Positions 28,068 through 37,891 are shown, counted from the stretch's first letter. The stretch is 64,000 bases of DNA from Amycolatopsis echigonensis (GCF_014174495.1 NZ_JACJHR010000051.1:1-64000), one strand, 5' to 3'. The notes: generated from the letters alone by a model not told the origin. Numbers and translations are program-made.

Positions 28068-29567
28068 GTGACCGACGAACAGACCCGCCCGCACGACCCG
28101 AACCGCACGGCCCCCGCCGGCCGCGTGGTGGCCGGTCGCTACCTGCTCCTCGGCGAACTGGGCCGCGGCGGCATGGGCATCGTGTGGCGCGCGCAGGACC
28201 AGGTGATCGGGCGGCAGGTCGCGATCAAGGAACTGCGGCTGCCCGAAACCGAGGGCGCCGCGGTGTTCTCCGAACGGATCCTGCGCGAGGTGCGCGCGGG
28301 CGGCCGGCTCAACGACCCGGCCGTCGTGACGGTCTACGACGTGGTCACCGACCAGGGCACCACCTGGATCGTGATGGAACTGGTCGAGGCGCCCACGCTC
28401 GCCGACCTGGTGCGCGCGCACGGCCCGATGCCCGAGCAGCAGGCGGCGGTGATCGGGGAGCGGGTGCTGTCGGCGCTGCAGGCCGCGCACGCCGCCGGGA
28501 TCGTGCACCGCGACGTCAAACCGGCCAACATCATGGTCGCGCCGGACGGCCGGGTGAAGCTCACCGACTTCGGCATCGCGCACGCCATCGACGACCCGCG
28601 GCTCACCACGAGCGGGATGATCGTCGGCTCGCCCGCCTTCATGGCCCCGGAGCGGGTCGAGGGCCGCGAGGCGATGCCGGAATCGGACCTCTGGTCGCTC
28701 GGCGCGACGCTGTACTTCGCGGTCGAGGGCATCGTCGCGTTCGAACGGCCCACCACGGCCGCCACGCTGCACGCGATCATGACCGAGGTGCCGTACCTGA
28801 CCCGCGTGCACGGTCCGCTCGGCGCGGTCATCCTCGGCCTGCTGGTGGCGAACCCGGAAGCGCGCCTCACCGCGGCTCAGGCGCGGGCACAGCTCGCCCA
28901 CGCCACCGGTCCGACGCAGCGTCCGGCCACCGCGGTGCTGCCGCAGGAGACCCGCGTGGGCGGCCAGCCGACCCGGACGGCCGCGCAGCCGGAAGGCAAG
29001 AGCAGGCGCGGCTGGTGGGCGGGTGCGATCGCGGTGCTGGTGATCGCCGCGCTGGCCGGCGGGTTCTTCCTCGGCAAGCCGGTGTGGTCGCCGAAGAAGG
29101 ACGAACAGCAGGCCGACACCGTCACCTACGGCCCGGACGGCTACCTCAAAACCAAGTTCTCCTCGTACGAGATCTGCTACAACGCGGTGGTCCAGCCAGG
29201 CGTCGTGATCAGCTCGGACAACAACGTCGACTGCAAGAAGAACCACACGCTCGAGGTCTACGACACCGCCGACCCGTTGCCGCTAGAGAGCTGGAGCGAC
29301 AACGACGCGGTCGTCGCCCCGTATCCGGGGCTGGAAGACATCACCCGGGCGGCCGAGGCGCGCTGCGCGGCGGCATTCCATTCCGCGGTGGTGCCGCAGC
29401 AGCAGCGCACGGGACTGGTCTACCGGGCGATCGTGCCGACCCAGCAGGCGTGGCAGGTGCAGCCGGACAACGACAGCAGCAGCGGCCCGAACCGCAAGAT
29501 CTACTGCGTCCTCGCGCGGGCGAACAACGACCAGATCCCGGCGCAGATCACCGCCAAGGTCAAGTAG
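28068..29567 (+). CDS. Membrane-anchored serine/threonine protein kinase (PknB-like)
   Basis: 499 residues. The kinase domain spans about 25-290: glycine loop GELGRGGMGIVW, Lys54 in VAIKEL, catalytic HRDVKPAN with Asp149, DFGIAH, and APERV replacing APE. A low-complexity juxtamembrane linker follows, one TM helix near residues 315-340 (GWWAGAIAVLVIAALAGGFF), and an extracellular domain of about 160 residues with several Cys but no PASTA repeats. The ligand and targets are unknown. GTG 28068 has gagg upstream. A tagcat -10-like hexamer lies at 28031-28036. Confidence 0.92.
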   Translation: MTDEQTRPHDPNRTAPAGRVVAGRYLLLGELGRGGMGIVWRAQDQVIGRQVAIKELRLPETEGAAVFSERILREVRAGGRLNDPAVVTVYDVVTDQGTTWIVMELVEAPTLADLVRAHGPMPEQQAAVIGERVLSALQAAHAAGIVHRDVKPANIMVAPDGRVKLTDFGIAHAIDDPRLTTSGMIVGSPAFMAPERVEGREAMPESDLWSLGATLYFAVEGIVAFERPTTAATLHAIMTEVPYLTRVHGPLGAVILGLLVANPEARLTAAQARAQLAHATGPTQRPATAVLPQETRVGGQPTRTAAQPEGKSRRGWWAGAIAVLVIAALAGGFFLGKPVWSPKKDEQQADTVTYGPDGYLKTKFSSYEICYNAVVQPGVVISSDNNVDCKKNHTLEVYDTADPLPLESWSDNDAVVAPYPGLEDITRAAEARCAAAFHSAVVPQQQRTGLVYRAIVPTQQAWQVQPDNDSSSGPNRKIYCVLARANNDQIPAQITAKVK

Positions 29568-29673
29568 CCGCGCTAGAAGTTCCTCCGCGATGCCCGCGGC
29601 GGCGGAAATTCTCCGAAGTTGCCGGTGGCACACCAGGTCGGGGCCGGGTTAGGCGGCCTGAGGAGGTACCGTC

Positions 29674-30693
29674 GTGGCCATGTCCACCTCACCTGCCGCC
29701 GCGCCCGGACGTCCGTTCGGCCGCGTGCTCACCGCGATGGCGACCCCCTTCGACCGAGCCGGGGCGCTGGACGTGAAGCGGGCCCAGGAACTGGCCGAGT
29801 ACCTCGTGGACCTCGGCAACGACGGCCTCGTCGTCAACGGCACCACCGGCGAGAGCCCGACCACCACCGACGACGAGAAGGCCGCCCTGGTCCGCGCCGT
29901 CGTCGAGGCGGTCGGCGACCGCGCGACGGTCATCGCGGGGGCGGGCACCAACAACACCGCGCACAGCATCGAGCAGGCGCACGCCGCCGCCGAGGCGGGC
30001 GCGCACGGCCTGCTCGTCGTCACGCCCTACTACTCGCGGCCGAGCCAGGCCGGGCTGTACGCGCACTTCACGACGGTCGCGGACTCGACCGAGCTGCCGG
30101 TGATGCTCTACGACATCCCGCCGCGCTCGATCGTGCCGATCGAGGTCGACACGCTGCAGCGGCTGGCCGAGCACCCGCGGATCCTCGCGGTGAAGGACGC
30201 CAAGGGCGACCTGATCGCCGGGTCCGAGGTCATCGCGAACACCCACCTCGCCTACTACTCCGGCGACGACGGGCTGAACCTGCCGTGGCTGTCGGTCGGC
30301 GCGGTCGGCGTGGTCAGCGTGATCGGGCACGTCGTGGCGGGCCGGATCCGCGCGATGATCGAGGCCTACGAGGCGGGCGACACGTCCACCGCGCGCACGA
30401 ACCACCGCGGGATGCTGCCGGTCCTGCGGGCGATGTCGCGCGTCGGCGGCGTCGCGTTCAGCAAGGCTTCGCTGCGCCTGCGCGGGTTCGACATCGGCGA
30501 CCCGCGGCTGCCTATCGTGGCCCCGTTCGACGACCAGCTGGAGCAGATCGCGGCCGATCTCGCCCAGGGCGGCGTGCCGCTGGAGGACAGCGCGGCCTCG
30601 GACTGGCATGGTGCACGGGTGGCACAAGCAGATTCGCAGGCGGCCTACACCGCCCCCACCTCGCACACCAGCGTTGGGACAATGCCCCGGTGA
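29674..30693 (+). CDS. dapA: 4-hydroxy-tetrahydrodipicolinate synthase
   Basis: A 339-residue aldolase-fold enzyme condensing pyruvate with aspartate semialdehyde in the lysine/DAP pathway. It has NGTTGES near residue 55, PYYSRP, catalytic Tyr146 in LYDIPPRS and the Schiff-base Lys174 in LAVKDAKGD. The family is normally about 295-300 residues; this one has an extra polar C-terminal tail of about 35. GTG 29674 fits the SD aggaggt (29661-29667); ATG 29680 is the alternative. The stop overlaps the RNase J start (GTGA). Confidence 0.95.
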   Translation: MAMSTSPAAAPGRPFGRVLTAMATPFDRAGALDVKRAQELAEYLVDLGNDGLVVNGTTGESPTTTDDEKAALVRAVVEAVGDRATVIAGAGTNNTAHSIEQAHAAAEAGAHGLLVVTPYYSRPSQAGLYAHFTTVADSTELPVMLYDIPPRSIVPIEVDTLQRLAEHPRILAVKDAKGDLIAGSEVIANTHLAYYSGDDGLNLPWLSVGAVGVVSVIGHVVAGRIRAMIEAYEAGDTSTARTNHRGMLPVLRAMSRVGGVAFSKASLRLRGFDIGDPRLPIVAPFDDQLEQIAADLAQGGVPLEDSAASDWHGARVAQADSQAAYTAPTSHTSVGTMPR

Positions 30694-32387
30694 CTTCACT
30701 TCCCGCCGGACCCGGCCCGACGCACCTCCCGCCCGCCCTTCCCGAGGGAGCCCTGCGCGTCGTCGCGCTCGGCGGCATCGGCGAGGTCGGGCGCAACATG
30801 ACCGTCTTCGAATACGACGGCAGGCTCCTGATCGTCGACTGCGGCGTCCTCTTCCCCGAGGACGACCAGCCGGGCGTCGACCTGATCCTGCCGGACTTCC
30901 GCGCGATCGAGGACCGGCTCGACGACATCGACGGCCTCGTGCTCACCCACGGGCACGAGGACCACATCGGAGCCGTCCCGTTCCTGCTCCGGCTGCGCCC
31001 GGACGTCCCGATCTACGGTTCGCGGTTCACCAACGCGCTGCTCGCGGCCAAGGCCAAGGAGCACCGCCAGCGGCCGAAGCTGATCGAGGTGCGCGAAGGG
31101 GAGAAGCGCCAGGTCGGCGCGTTCGACCTCGAGTTCTTCGCGGTGAACCACTCGATCCCGGACGCGCTCGCGGTCGCCATCCGCACGCCGGCCGGCGTCG
31201 TGCTGCACACCGGCGACATCAAGCTCGACCAGCTGCCGCTCGACGGGCGGCTCACCGACCTCGCGGGCTTCTCGCGCCTCGGCGACGAGGGCGTGGACCT
31301 GTTCTGCGTGGACTCGACCAACGCCGAGGTACCCGGGTTCGTCATGCCCGAGCGCGACATCGGCCCGGTGCTCGACGACGTCATCCGGCGCGTGGACCAG
31401 CGGGTCATCGTCGCGTGCTTCGCCAGCCACGTGCACCGCGTGCAGCAGGTGCTGGACGCCGCGGTGCGGCACGGCCGCCGGGTGGCGTTCGTGGGCCGGT
31501 CGATGGTCCGGAACATGGGCATCGCGGCCGAGCTGGGCCTGCTGGAGGTGCCGGACGGCCTGCTCGTGGACCTGGACCAGGCCAGCACCCTGCCGGAGAG
31601 CAAGGTGCTGTTCGTGTCGACGGGTTCGCAGGGCGAGCCGCTGTCCGCGCTGTCGCGGATGGCACGCGGCGAGCACCGGCAGATCTCCATCCGCGCGGGC
31701 GACACCGTCGTGCTGGCCAGCTCGATGATCCCGGGCAACGAGACCGCGGTGTTCGGCGTCGTCAACGGCCTGACCCGGCTCGGCGCGAACGTGGTGCACC
31801 AGGGCAACGCGAAGGTGCACGTGTCCGGCCACGCGTCCGCGGGCGAGCTGCTGTACCTGTACAACGCGGTCCGGCCGAGCAACGTGATGCCGGTGCACGG
31901 CGAGTGGAAACACTTGCGCGCCAACGGGGAGCTCGCCATCCGCACCGGCGTCGCGCCGGACAACGTGGTGATCGCCGAGGACGGCGTGGTCGTGGACCTG
32001 GTCGACGGCAAGGCTTCGCGCACCGGCCGCGTCGAGGTCGGGCACGTGTACGTGGACGGGCTCTCCGTCGGCGACGTCGGCGAGTCGACCCTGTCCGACC
32101 GGCTGGTGCTCGGCGAGGGCGGGTTCATCGCGATCACCGTGGTGGTCGACTCGAACACCGGCCGCGCGGTCAGCAGCCCGACGATCTCCGGCCGCGGGTT
32201 CTCCGACGACCCGAAGGCCCTGCACGCCGTCGTGCCGCTCGTCGAGATGGAGCTGGCGCGGACGGAAGCCGAGGGCATCACCGACACCCACCGCATCGCG
32301 CAGGCGGTGCGCCGGGTCGTCGGCCGGTGGGTCGCCGACACCTACCGCAGGCGGCCGATGATCGTGCCGACGGTCATCCCGGTCTGA
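30690..32387 (+). CDS. rnj: Ribonuclease J
   Basis: A 565-residue metallo-beta-lactamase/beta-CASP nuclease with 5' exo- and endonuclease activity, central to mRNA decay and rRNA maturation. The zinc motif HGHEDHIG has His87, His89, Asp91 and His92. The beta-CASP part has FVGRSM, VSTGSQGEPLSALSRM and VSGHAS. The C-terminal domain ends VADTYRRRPMIVPTVIPV. GTG 30690 overlaps dapA by 4 nt, the standard dapA-rnj coupling in actinobacteria. Confidence 0.97.
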   Translation: MTSLPAGPGPTHLPPALPEGALRVVALGGIGEVGRNMTVFEYDGRLLIVDCGVLFPEDDQPGVDLILPDFRAIEDRLDDIDGLVLTHGHEDHIGAVPFLLRLRPDVPIYGSRFTNALLAAKAKEHRQRPKLIEVREGEKRQVGAFDLEFFAVNHSIPDALAVAIRTPAGVVLHTGDIKLDQLPLDGRLTDLAGFSRLGDEGVDLFCVDSTNAEVPGFVMPERDIGPVLDDVIRRVDQRVIVACFASHVHRVQQVLDAAVRHGRRVAFVGRSMVRNMGIAAELGLLEVPDGLLVDLDQASTLPESKVLFVSTGSQGEPLSALSRMARGEHRQISIRAGDTVVLASSMIPGNETAVFGVVNGLTRLGANVVHQGNAKVHVSGHASAGELLYLYNAVRPSNVMPVHGEWKHLRANGELAIRTGVAPDNVVIAEDGVVVDLVDGKASRTGRVEVGHVYVDGLSVGDVGESTLSDRLVLGEGGFIAITVVVDSNTGRAVSSPTISGRGFSDDPKALHAVVPLVEMELARTEAEGITDTHRIAQAVRRVVGRWVADTYRRRPMIVPTVIPV

Positions 32388-32388
32388 G

Positions 32389-32496
32389 TCAGCGCCGCGC
32401 GCCCGCCAGCAGCAACGCGACCAGCACGGTCGCTGCCTGGCGGGCGAGCGCGTTGCGGGCTCTGCGCTGGTCGGCCCGGCTCGGTCGGTTGTCCAT
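32389..32496 (-). CDS. Possible 35-residue small membrane protein
   Basis: An ATG at 32496 preceded by a strong SD (aggggga on the minus strand, about 6 nt before the ATG) opens a frame ending at 32389, one base from the RNase J stop. The product is very basic at the N terminus (DNRPSRADQRRARNALARQ) and then hydrophobic (AATVLVALLLAG), a plausible single-pass helix. I know no family for it. The SD and neat charge/hydrophobic split argue for a real gene, but its length makes chance possible. Confidence 0.4.
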   Translation of the reverse strand: MDNRPSRADQRRARNALARQAATVLVALLLAGARR

Positions 32497-32580
32497 GAGA
32501 TCCCCCTGGCGTTCTCGTGCGGCCCGTTCAGTGTGGCGGGGCCGCCGATAGGACACATCCCGCTCGAGGCTGGTTCCCGT

Positions 32581-32598
32581 CTCCCTCCCGGGAGGGAG
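32581..32598 (-). terminator. Perfect 18-nt palindrome after the EamA gene
   Basis: ctccctccc directly followed by gggagggag, abutting the stop codon of the EamA gene (32599). With no loop it can form only a shortened hairpin. It may be the 3' end of the EamA transcript. Confidence 0.45.
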
Positions 32599-33543
32599 TC
32601 AGGCGACCTCGGCCGTCTGTCGTTGGACCAGGTAGGCACCGCCGAGCAGCAGCGCCGCACCGACCGCTTGCGGCCACGCGAGGGCTTCGCCGAGCAACGC
32701 CCACGCGAACGCCGCCGCCGTCACGGGTTCGAGCAGTCCGACGACGCTCGCCACCGAGGCGGGCAGATGGCGCAGCGCGGAGATTCCCGCGACGTAGGGG
32801 ATGGCCGTCGACAGCACCACCAGGCCGATCAGCAGCAGCCACAAGGGCGGGGTCCAGGGGCCGAAGGCGACGGTCTGGCCCGCCCGGTCCAGCGGCAGCG
32901 TCCACGGCGGCGCGGTGACGCTCACGAGCACCCCGCCGATCACCATGCCCCAGGTGACCAGCCCGAGCGGTTCGCGCTCGGCGACCGCGCGTTCGCCGAG
33001 CAGGAAGTACCCGGCCGAACAGACCGCCGCGCCGATCCCGGCCAGCAGTCCGATCGCGTCGAGCCCCAGCCCCTGCCAGACCTGCGCCACCAGCGCCAGC
33101 CCGACCAGTGCGACCGCCATCCCGAACCACAGCATGCGCGGCAGCCGCTGCCGCCGCACCACGCGCACCCACAACGCGATCAGCACCGGCGACGTGAACT
33201 CCAGCAGGATCGCGATGCCGACCGGGATCCGTTCGGCGGCAATGAAATACAGCAGCTGCGTGCCGGCGACGCCGAGCGCTCCGTACGCCAGCAGCATCGG
33301 CCATTCCCCGCGCCGGACGCGCAGCGTGCGCGGGGCGAAGAGCGCGGTGCCGACCAGCAGCAGGACTCCCGCCGTCCCGATCCGCAGCACCGCCACCTGC
33401 TCCGGCGTCATGCCGGCGCCCATCACGGGTTTCGCCAGCGTGCCGGACGTGCTGAAGAAGACCGCGGCGAGCAGCACGAGCGACAGGCCGCGGCCCCGGC
33501 GGATCACCCGGGGTGGTTCCAGGACGGGGAGTTCGGTGGTCAC
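32599..33543 (-). CDS. EamA/DMT family transporter
   Basis: 314 residues with ten predicted membrane helices in two EamA repeats: first LVLLAAVFFSTSGTLAKPVMGAG, second starting around IGLLAGIGAAVCSAGYFLLGERAV. The C-terminal LLEPVTAAAFAWALLGEAL is the hallmark second-repeat motif. It is probably an exporter of amino acids or metabolites. GTG 33543 (TTELPVLEPP) is taken because the longer frame overlaps the next gene. The wrbA-like gene lies 41 nt upstream on the same strand. Confidence 0.9.
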   Translation of the reverse strand: MTTELPVLEPPRVIRRGRGLSLVLLAAVFFSTSGTLAKPVMGAGMTPEQVAVLRIGTAGVLLLVGTALFAPRTLRVRRGEWPMLLAYGALGVAGTQLLYFIAAERIPVGIAILLEFTSPVLIALWVRVVRRQRLPRMLWFGMAVALVGLALVAQVWQGLGLDAIGLLAGIGAAVCSAGYFLLGERAVAEREPLGLVTWGMVIGGVLVSVTAPPWTLPLDRAGQTVAFGPWTPPLWLLLIGLVVLSTAIPYVAGISALRHLPASVASVVGLLEPVTAAAFAWALLGEALAWPQAVGAALLLGGAYLVQRQTAEVA

Positions 33544-33584
33544 CCGCGCGACATTACGGAGCGGGACGACCGAACGAAACCGAG

Positions 33585-34199
33585 TTATTCCAAGGCTTTC
33601 AGGCCCGTCGCGACGTGCGTCGCGATCGTCGCCAGCCGTCGTCCCTGAAGCCGCAGCGCCCGCAGCGCGGTGTCGTCCGGCGCCGCGGATTTGCGCGAGA
33701 CGAACGAGCCGCCGTAGGGGTTGCCGGACTCCAGGAGGTGCGGGTCCGCGTAGCCGAGGGGCAGGACGATCGCGCCCCAGTGGTAGAAGATGTTGTTGAT
33801 TGCCAGCACGGTTGCCTCCAGGCCGCCGTGCGCGGTGGAAGCCGACGTGAACGACGTCGCCACCTTGTCGGCCAGTTTTCCTTGCGCCCACAGGCCGCCT
33901 GTAGTGTCCACAAAGGACTTGAGCTGCGCGGCGGGTCCGCCGAACCGGGTCGGGCTGCCGAGCGCGAGCCCGTCCGCCCATGCGAGATCGGCCAGCGTGG
34001 CGAGCTCGTGGTGCGGTCCGGAGTCGACCCAGGCCTGCCAGCGCCGATTGCTCGCCACCGCCTCCGGCGGCGCGGTCTCGGGCACGGTGCGGACGCGGAC
34101 CTCCGCACCGCTTTCTCCCGCCCCTTCGGCGAGCGCGCCGGCGAGGGCGGCGGTGTTGCCGGTAGCGCTGTAATAGACGACCAGAATGCGGGTGCTCAC
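33585..34199 (-). CDS. wrbA: NAD(P)H:quinone oxidoreductase, WrbA-like flavodoxin
   Basis: 204 residues with the flavodoxin phosphate loop YYSATGNTAALA at the N terminus. GSPTRFGGPAAQLKSFVDTTGGLW is the WrbA-type loop, and AHGGLEATVLAINNIFYHWGAIVLPLGY the late signature. It reduces quinones by two electrons with FMN as cofactor. GTG 34199 is used. It is likely transcribed with the EamA gene downstream. Confidence 0.9.
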   Translation of the reverse strand: MSTRILVVYYSATGNTAALAGALAEGAGESGAEVRVRTVPETAPPEAVASNRRWQAWVDSGPHHELATLADLAWADGLALGSPTRFGGPAAQLKSFVDTTGGLWAQGKLADKVATSFTSASTAHGGLEATVLAINNIFYHWGAIVLPLGYADPHLLESGNPYGGSFVSRKSAAPDDTALRALRLQGRRLATIATHVATGLKALE

Positions 34200-34249
34200 A
34201 ACTCGCGACCCTAGCCGGGCTCGCTGGTGTGTCCCACGATCCGGACTGC

Positions 34250-35059
34250 TCAGTGCTGGGGCTTCCAGGGGCTGACCGTGTCGGTGGGCCGGGTCGGGTC
34301 GTGGAAGCGCGGGCGGACGGGTTCGTGACGGCGCAACGGGATGAGGCCGTCGGTGATCGCCTGCATGATCTTGGCGTGCGCGCGAACGCCCGCGCCCGGT
34401 CGTTCCGGCTCGACGTCGGAGAGGTCCACCGGCGTCCCGAAATGCACCTTGAACCGGGGTCGTCGCAACGGCGCGCTCAACCCGGATTTGGCCAGCGGCA
34501 GCAGATCCGCGGGCCCGTTCACGGTCTCCGTGCCCCAGTAGACGGCCTCGTGCGCGCCCCACTGGCTGATCGGGATCACCGGCACCCCCGCGGCCAGCGC
34601 GAGCCGGGCCGCACCGGTCTTGCCGCGCTCCGGCCACAGGCCCGGGTCGTGGCTGATCCGCCCCTCCGGGTACACGATGATCGGCTCGCGCGTGGTCCGC
34701 AGCGCCTCGGCCGCCTCGGCGAACTGGCCGACCGCGGTCGCCGCCTTGGCCCGGTCCACCCGCAGATGCCCGCTCACGCGCAGCGCGGGCCCGATCACCG
34801 GAGCGTCGAGAATCCCGCCGGCGAGCATGAACCGGGGGTTGATGCCGATCCGCTTGCACGCCGCCATGAGCACGAAGGCGTCGAACACGCCGATGTGATT
34901 GGCCGTCATGAGCAGCGGCTTGCCCCGCAGCTCCCGAGGCACCGACCCGGTGACCGTGAGCCGCCCGACGAGATTCACCAGCCCCCGGTCGAGGTTGAGC
35001 ATCGTCCGCCAGATCGCGGGGGCACGGCGCGCGGCGTCGTCCTGTTGGAGCGCGAACAT
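34250..35059 (-). CDS. 1-acylglycerol-3-phosphate acyltransferase-like (PlsC)
   Basis: 269 residues with the acyltransferase motifs: NHIGVFDA (the NHxxxxD catalytic box), an IIVYPEGRIS block (the xPEG motif) and GVPVIPISQWG. It is probably membrane-associated through its N-terminal helices, and it acylates lysophosphatidate or a related acceptor in phospholipid synthesis. ATG 35059 is the first start. A paralogue role in another lipid pathway is possible. Confidence 0.85.
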   Translation of the reverse strand: MFALQQDDAARRAPAIWRTMLNLDRGLVNLVGRLTVTGSVPRELRGKPLLMTANHIGVFDAFVLMAACKRIGINPRFMLAGGILDAPVIGPALRVSGHLRVDRAKAATAVGQFAEAAEALRTTREPIIVYPEGRISHDPGLWPERGKTGAARLALAAGVPVIPISQWGAHEAVYWGTETVNGPADLLPLAKSGLSAPLRRPRFKVHFGTPVDLSDVEPERPGAGVRAHAKIMQAITDGLIPLRRHEPVRPRFHDPTRPTDTVSPWKPQH

Positions 35060-35294
35060 GCGCAGAGCATTTCACGGCGGCCGGATCGCACCGGATCGGG
35101 TGGTTCCCCGCCGCGGCATCGGCAAACACCGTCGCCGCGGAGACGGAACCCTCTCTCTCCCGTCGGGGTGCGGCGAGACAGTTCATGCCCGGACCAGGTC
35201 GATCGCCGCGGCCGACTGTGACTTGCACCGATTGTTTCGCATGCGCTGCGAGTGGCACATGTGACTATTGGTCCTCGCCCGTTACCGTGGAGGC

Positions 35295-37847
35295 ATGGCT
35301 GGGTCGGCGACGAGGAAGCGGAGCACGGCGGGAAGCGGCGGGAAGGCACCGGCGCGCGGTTCGCGTACGCCGGCTAAGTCCCGGGCGGCCGCTTCGAGCA
35401 GGTCGTCCAAAGGCTCGTCCAGGGCCCGGAGCAGCTCCCGGCCCCGGACGTCCCCCGCGCGGCGCCCGGCTGGGCGCAAGAGCTCCGGGGCGATCGGGCG
35501 CGGCGTGCGCGGCACCTGGAACCTCGCCGCCAAGGGGATCGGTTCGCTGGCCCGCACGGTGGGGCGCACCCGGGAACTCGAGGCGGAACACCGCAGGGAC
35601 GGGCTCGCACTCGGGCTGATCGCGCTGGCCATCGTCGCCGCGGTCGGGGTCTGGTGGCGGGCGGCCGGTCCGATCGGGGCCGCGGTCGAGATCGCGACGC
35701 GGACCGTGCTCGGCGCGGGAGCCGTGACGCTTCCGCTGGTGCTGCTCGTGGTCGCCGTCGCGCTGATGCGGTCCGAGCCGCAGCCGGAGACCCGTCCGCG
35801 GATGGTCATCGGCACGCTGCTGGTCGTGCTGTCCGTGCTCGGGATGCTGCACATCTTCACCGCGCTCCCGGACACCAACGACGGCCGGATGTACGCGGGC
35901 GGCATCCTCGGCGCGTTCTCCGGCGGTCTGCTGGCCAAGGGCGTCACCACCTGGGTCGCGGTGCCGCTGCTGATCCTCGCGCTCCTGTTCGGCGTGCTTG
36001 TGTTCACCGGGACGCCGGTGCGCGACATCCCGCACCGCCTGCGCACCTGGGGGCTCGACGAGCACGAGCTGGCCGAGTACGAGGGAAGCCAGCCCGACGA
36101 CCACGAAACCGAAGAACCCGAGGCCGACCCGAAGGCCGTCCGGCTGCGGAAGCCGTCGCGCCGCCGCCAGGCCAGCGCCGACAAGGACGGCGAGCAGCTC
36201 GACCTCGACGCCGCGCTCGCCGAACCGGCCACGCCGATCCGGCCGCCGAAGCCGGTCGCGCCGCCCGCCGAGGTGCCGGAGAAGAAGCCGAAGAAGGCTC
36301 CGGAACCCGCGCTGTCGGTCACCCGCACCGTGGAGGGCGACTACGCGCTCCCGCCGCCCGACCTGTTGAAGCTCGGCGACGCGCCGAAGTCCCGCAGCAA
36401 GGCCAACGACCAGATGATCGAGGCGATCACCGGCGTCCTCGACCAGTTCAACGTCGACGCGCAGGTCACCGGCTTCACCCGCGGCCCGACGGTCACCCGG
36501 TACGAGGTCGAGCTCGGACCGGGCGTGAAGGTCGAGAAGATCACCGCGCTGACCAAGAACATCGCGTACGCGGTGGCCACCGACAACGTCCGTCTGCTCG
36601 CGCCGATCCCGGGCAAGTCCGCGGTCGGCATCGAGGTGCCCAACTCCGACCGCGAGATGGTGCGCCTCGGCGACGTGCTGCGCGCGCCGTCCACGGTCAA
36701 GGACAACCACCCGATGCTGATCGGGCTCGGCAAGGACATCGAGGGCGAGTTCGTCACCGCGAACCTCACGAAGATGCCCCACCTGCTGGTCGCCGGTTCG
36801 ACCGGTTCCGGCAAGTCGAGCTTCGTGAACTCGATGCTGGTGTCGCTGCTGGCCCGTGCGACGCCCGACGAATGCCGGATGATCCTGATCGACCCGAAGA
36901 TGGTCGAGCTGACGCCGTACGAGGGCATCCCGCACCTGATCACGCCCATCATCACGCAGCCGAAGAAGGCCGCCGCCGCGCTGGCCTGGCTCGTCGAGGA
37001 GATGGAGCAGCGCTACCAGGACATGCAGGCCAACCGGGTCCGGCACATCGACGACTTCAACGCCAAGGTCCGCTCCGGCGACATCACCGCGCCGCCGGGC
37101 AGCGAACGCGAGTACCAGCCGTACCCGTACATCATGGCGATCGTCGACGAGCTGGCCGACCTGATGATGACCGCCCCGCGCGACGTCGAGGACGCGATCG
37201 TCCGGATCACCCAGAAGGCCCGCGCCGCGGGCATCCACCTGGTGCTGGCCACCCAGCGGCCGAGCGTCGACGTCGTCACCGGCCTGATCAAGACGAACGT
37301 GCCGTCGCGGCTCGCCTTCGCCACGTCGTCGCTCACCGACTCGCGGGTCATCCTCGACCAGCCTGGCGCGGAGAAGCTGATCGGCATGGGCGACGCGCTC
37401 TACCTGCCGATGGGCGCCGGGAAACCGGTCCGCATCCAGGGCGCGTTCGTCGGCGACGAGGAAATCGCCGCGGTCGTCAACTTCGCCAAGGAACAGGCGC
37501 AGCCGGACTACAACGAGGGCGTCACCAGCGCCAAGGCGGGCGAGAAGAAGGAGATCGACCCGGACATCGGCGACGACCTCGACGTCCTGCTGCAGGCCGC
37601 CGAGCTGATCGTCACGTCGCAGTTCGGGTCCACCTCGATGCTGCAGCGCAAGCTCCGCGTCGGGTTCGCCAAGGCCGGACGGCTGATGGACCTGCTGGAA
37701 AGCCGCGGCGTGGTCGGCCCGTCGGAGGGCTCGAAGGCCCGCGACGTGCTGATCAAGCCGGACGAGCTGGAGTCGGTGCTGTTCATGATCCGCGGCGGCT
37801 CCGACGCGGGCGGTTCGCCCGCCGGCGGCGAGGACGAAGACTTCTGA
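35295..37847 (+). CDS. ftsK: DNA translocase FtsK/SpoIIIE
   Basis: 850 residues. An N-terminal basic Ser/Arg/Ala-rich tail is followed by four predicted TM helices (about 100-250) and an acidic/proline linker. The motor domain has the Walker A GSTGSGKS at 501-508 and the Walker B MAIVDELADL. A C-terminal winged-helix gamma domain (LIVTSQFGSTSMLQRKLRVG) recognises polar KOPS-like sequences. It pumps chromosome DNA at the septum. ATG 35295 follows gtggagg, a proper SD; an upstream GTG (35268) has none. Confidence 0.96.
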   Translation: MAGSATRKRSTAGSGGKAPARGSRTPAKSRAAASSRSSKGSSRARSSSRPRTSPARRPAGRKSSGAIGRGVRGTWNLAAKGIGSLARTVGRTRELEAEHRRDGLALGLIALAIVAAVGVWWRAAGPIGAAVEIATRTVLGAGAVTLPLVLLVVAVALMRSEPQPETRPRMVIGTLLVVLSVLGMLHIFTALPDTNDGRMYAGGILGAFSGGLLAKGVTTWVAVPLLILALLFGVLVFTGTPVRDIPHRLRTWGLDEHELAEYEGSQPDDHETEEPEADPKAVRLRKPSRRRQASADKDGEQLDLDAALAEPATPIRPPKPVAPPAEVPEKKPKKAPEPALSVTRTVEGDYALPPPDLLKLGDAPKSRSKANDQMIEAITGVLDQFNVDAQVTGFTRGPTVTRYEVELGPGVKVEKITALTKNIAYAVATDNVRLLAPIPGKSAVGIEVPNSDREMVRLGDVLRAPSTVKDNHPMLIGLGKDIEGEFVTANLTKMPHLLVAGSTGSGKSSFVNSMLVSLLARATPDECRMILIDPKMVELTPYEGIPHLITPIITQPKKAAAALAWLVEEMEQRYQDMQANRVRHIDDFNAKVRSGDITAPPGSEREYQPYPYIMAIVDELADLMMTAPRDVEDAIVRITQKARAAGIHLVLATQRPSVDVVTGLIKTNVPSRLAFATSSLTDSRVILDQPGAEKLIGMGDALYLPMGAGKPVRIQGAFVGDEEIAAVVNFAKEQAQPDYNEGVTSAKAGEKKEIDPDIGDDLDVLLQAAELIVTSQFGSTSMLQRKLRVGFAKAGRLMDLLESRGVVGPSEGSKARDVLIKPDELESVLFMIRGGSDAGGSPAGGEDEDF

Positions 37848-37891
37848 CCCGGACGTGCAACCCGGCGGCGCGTCGGCCCCGTCCAGTGCGC

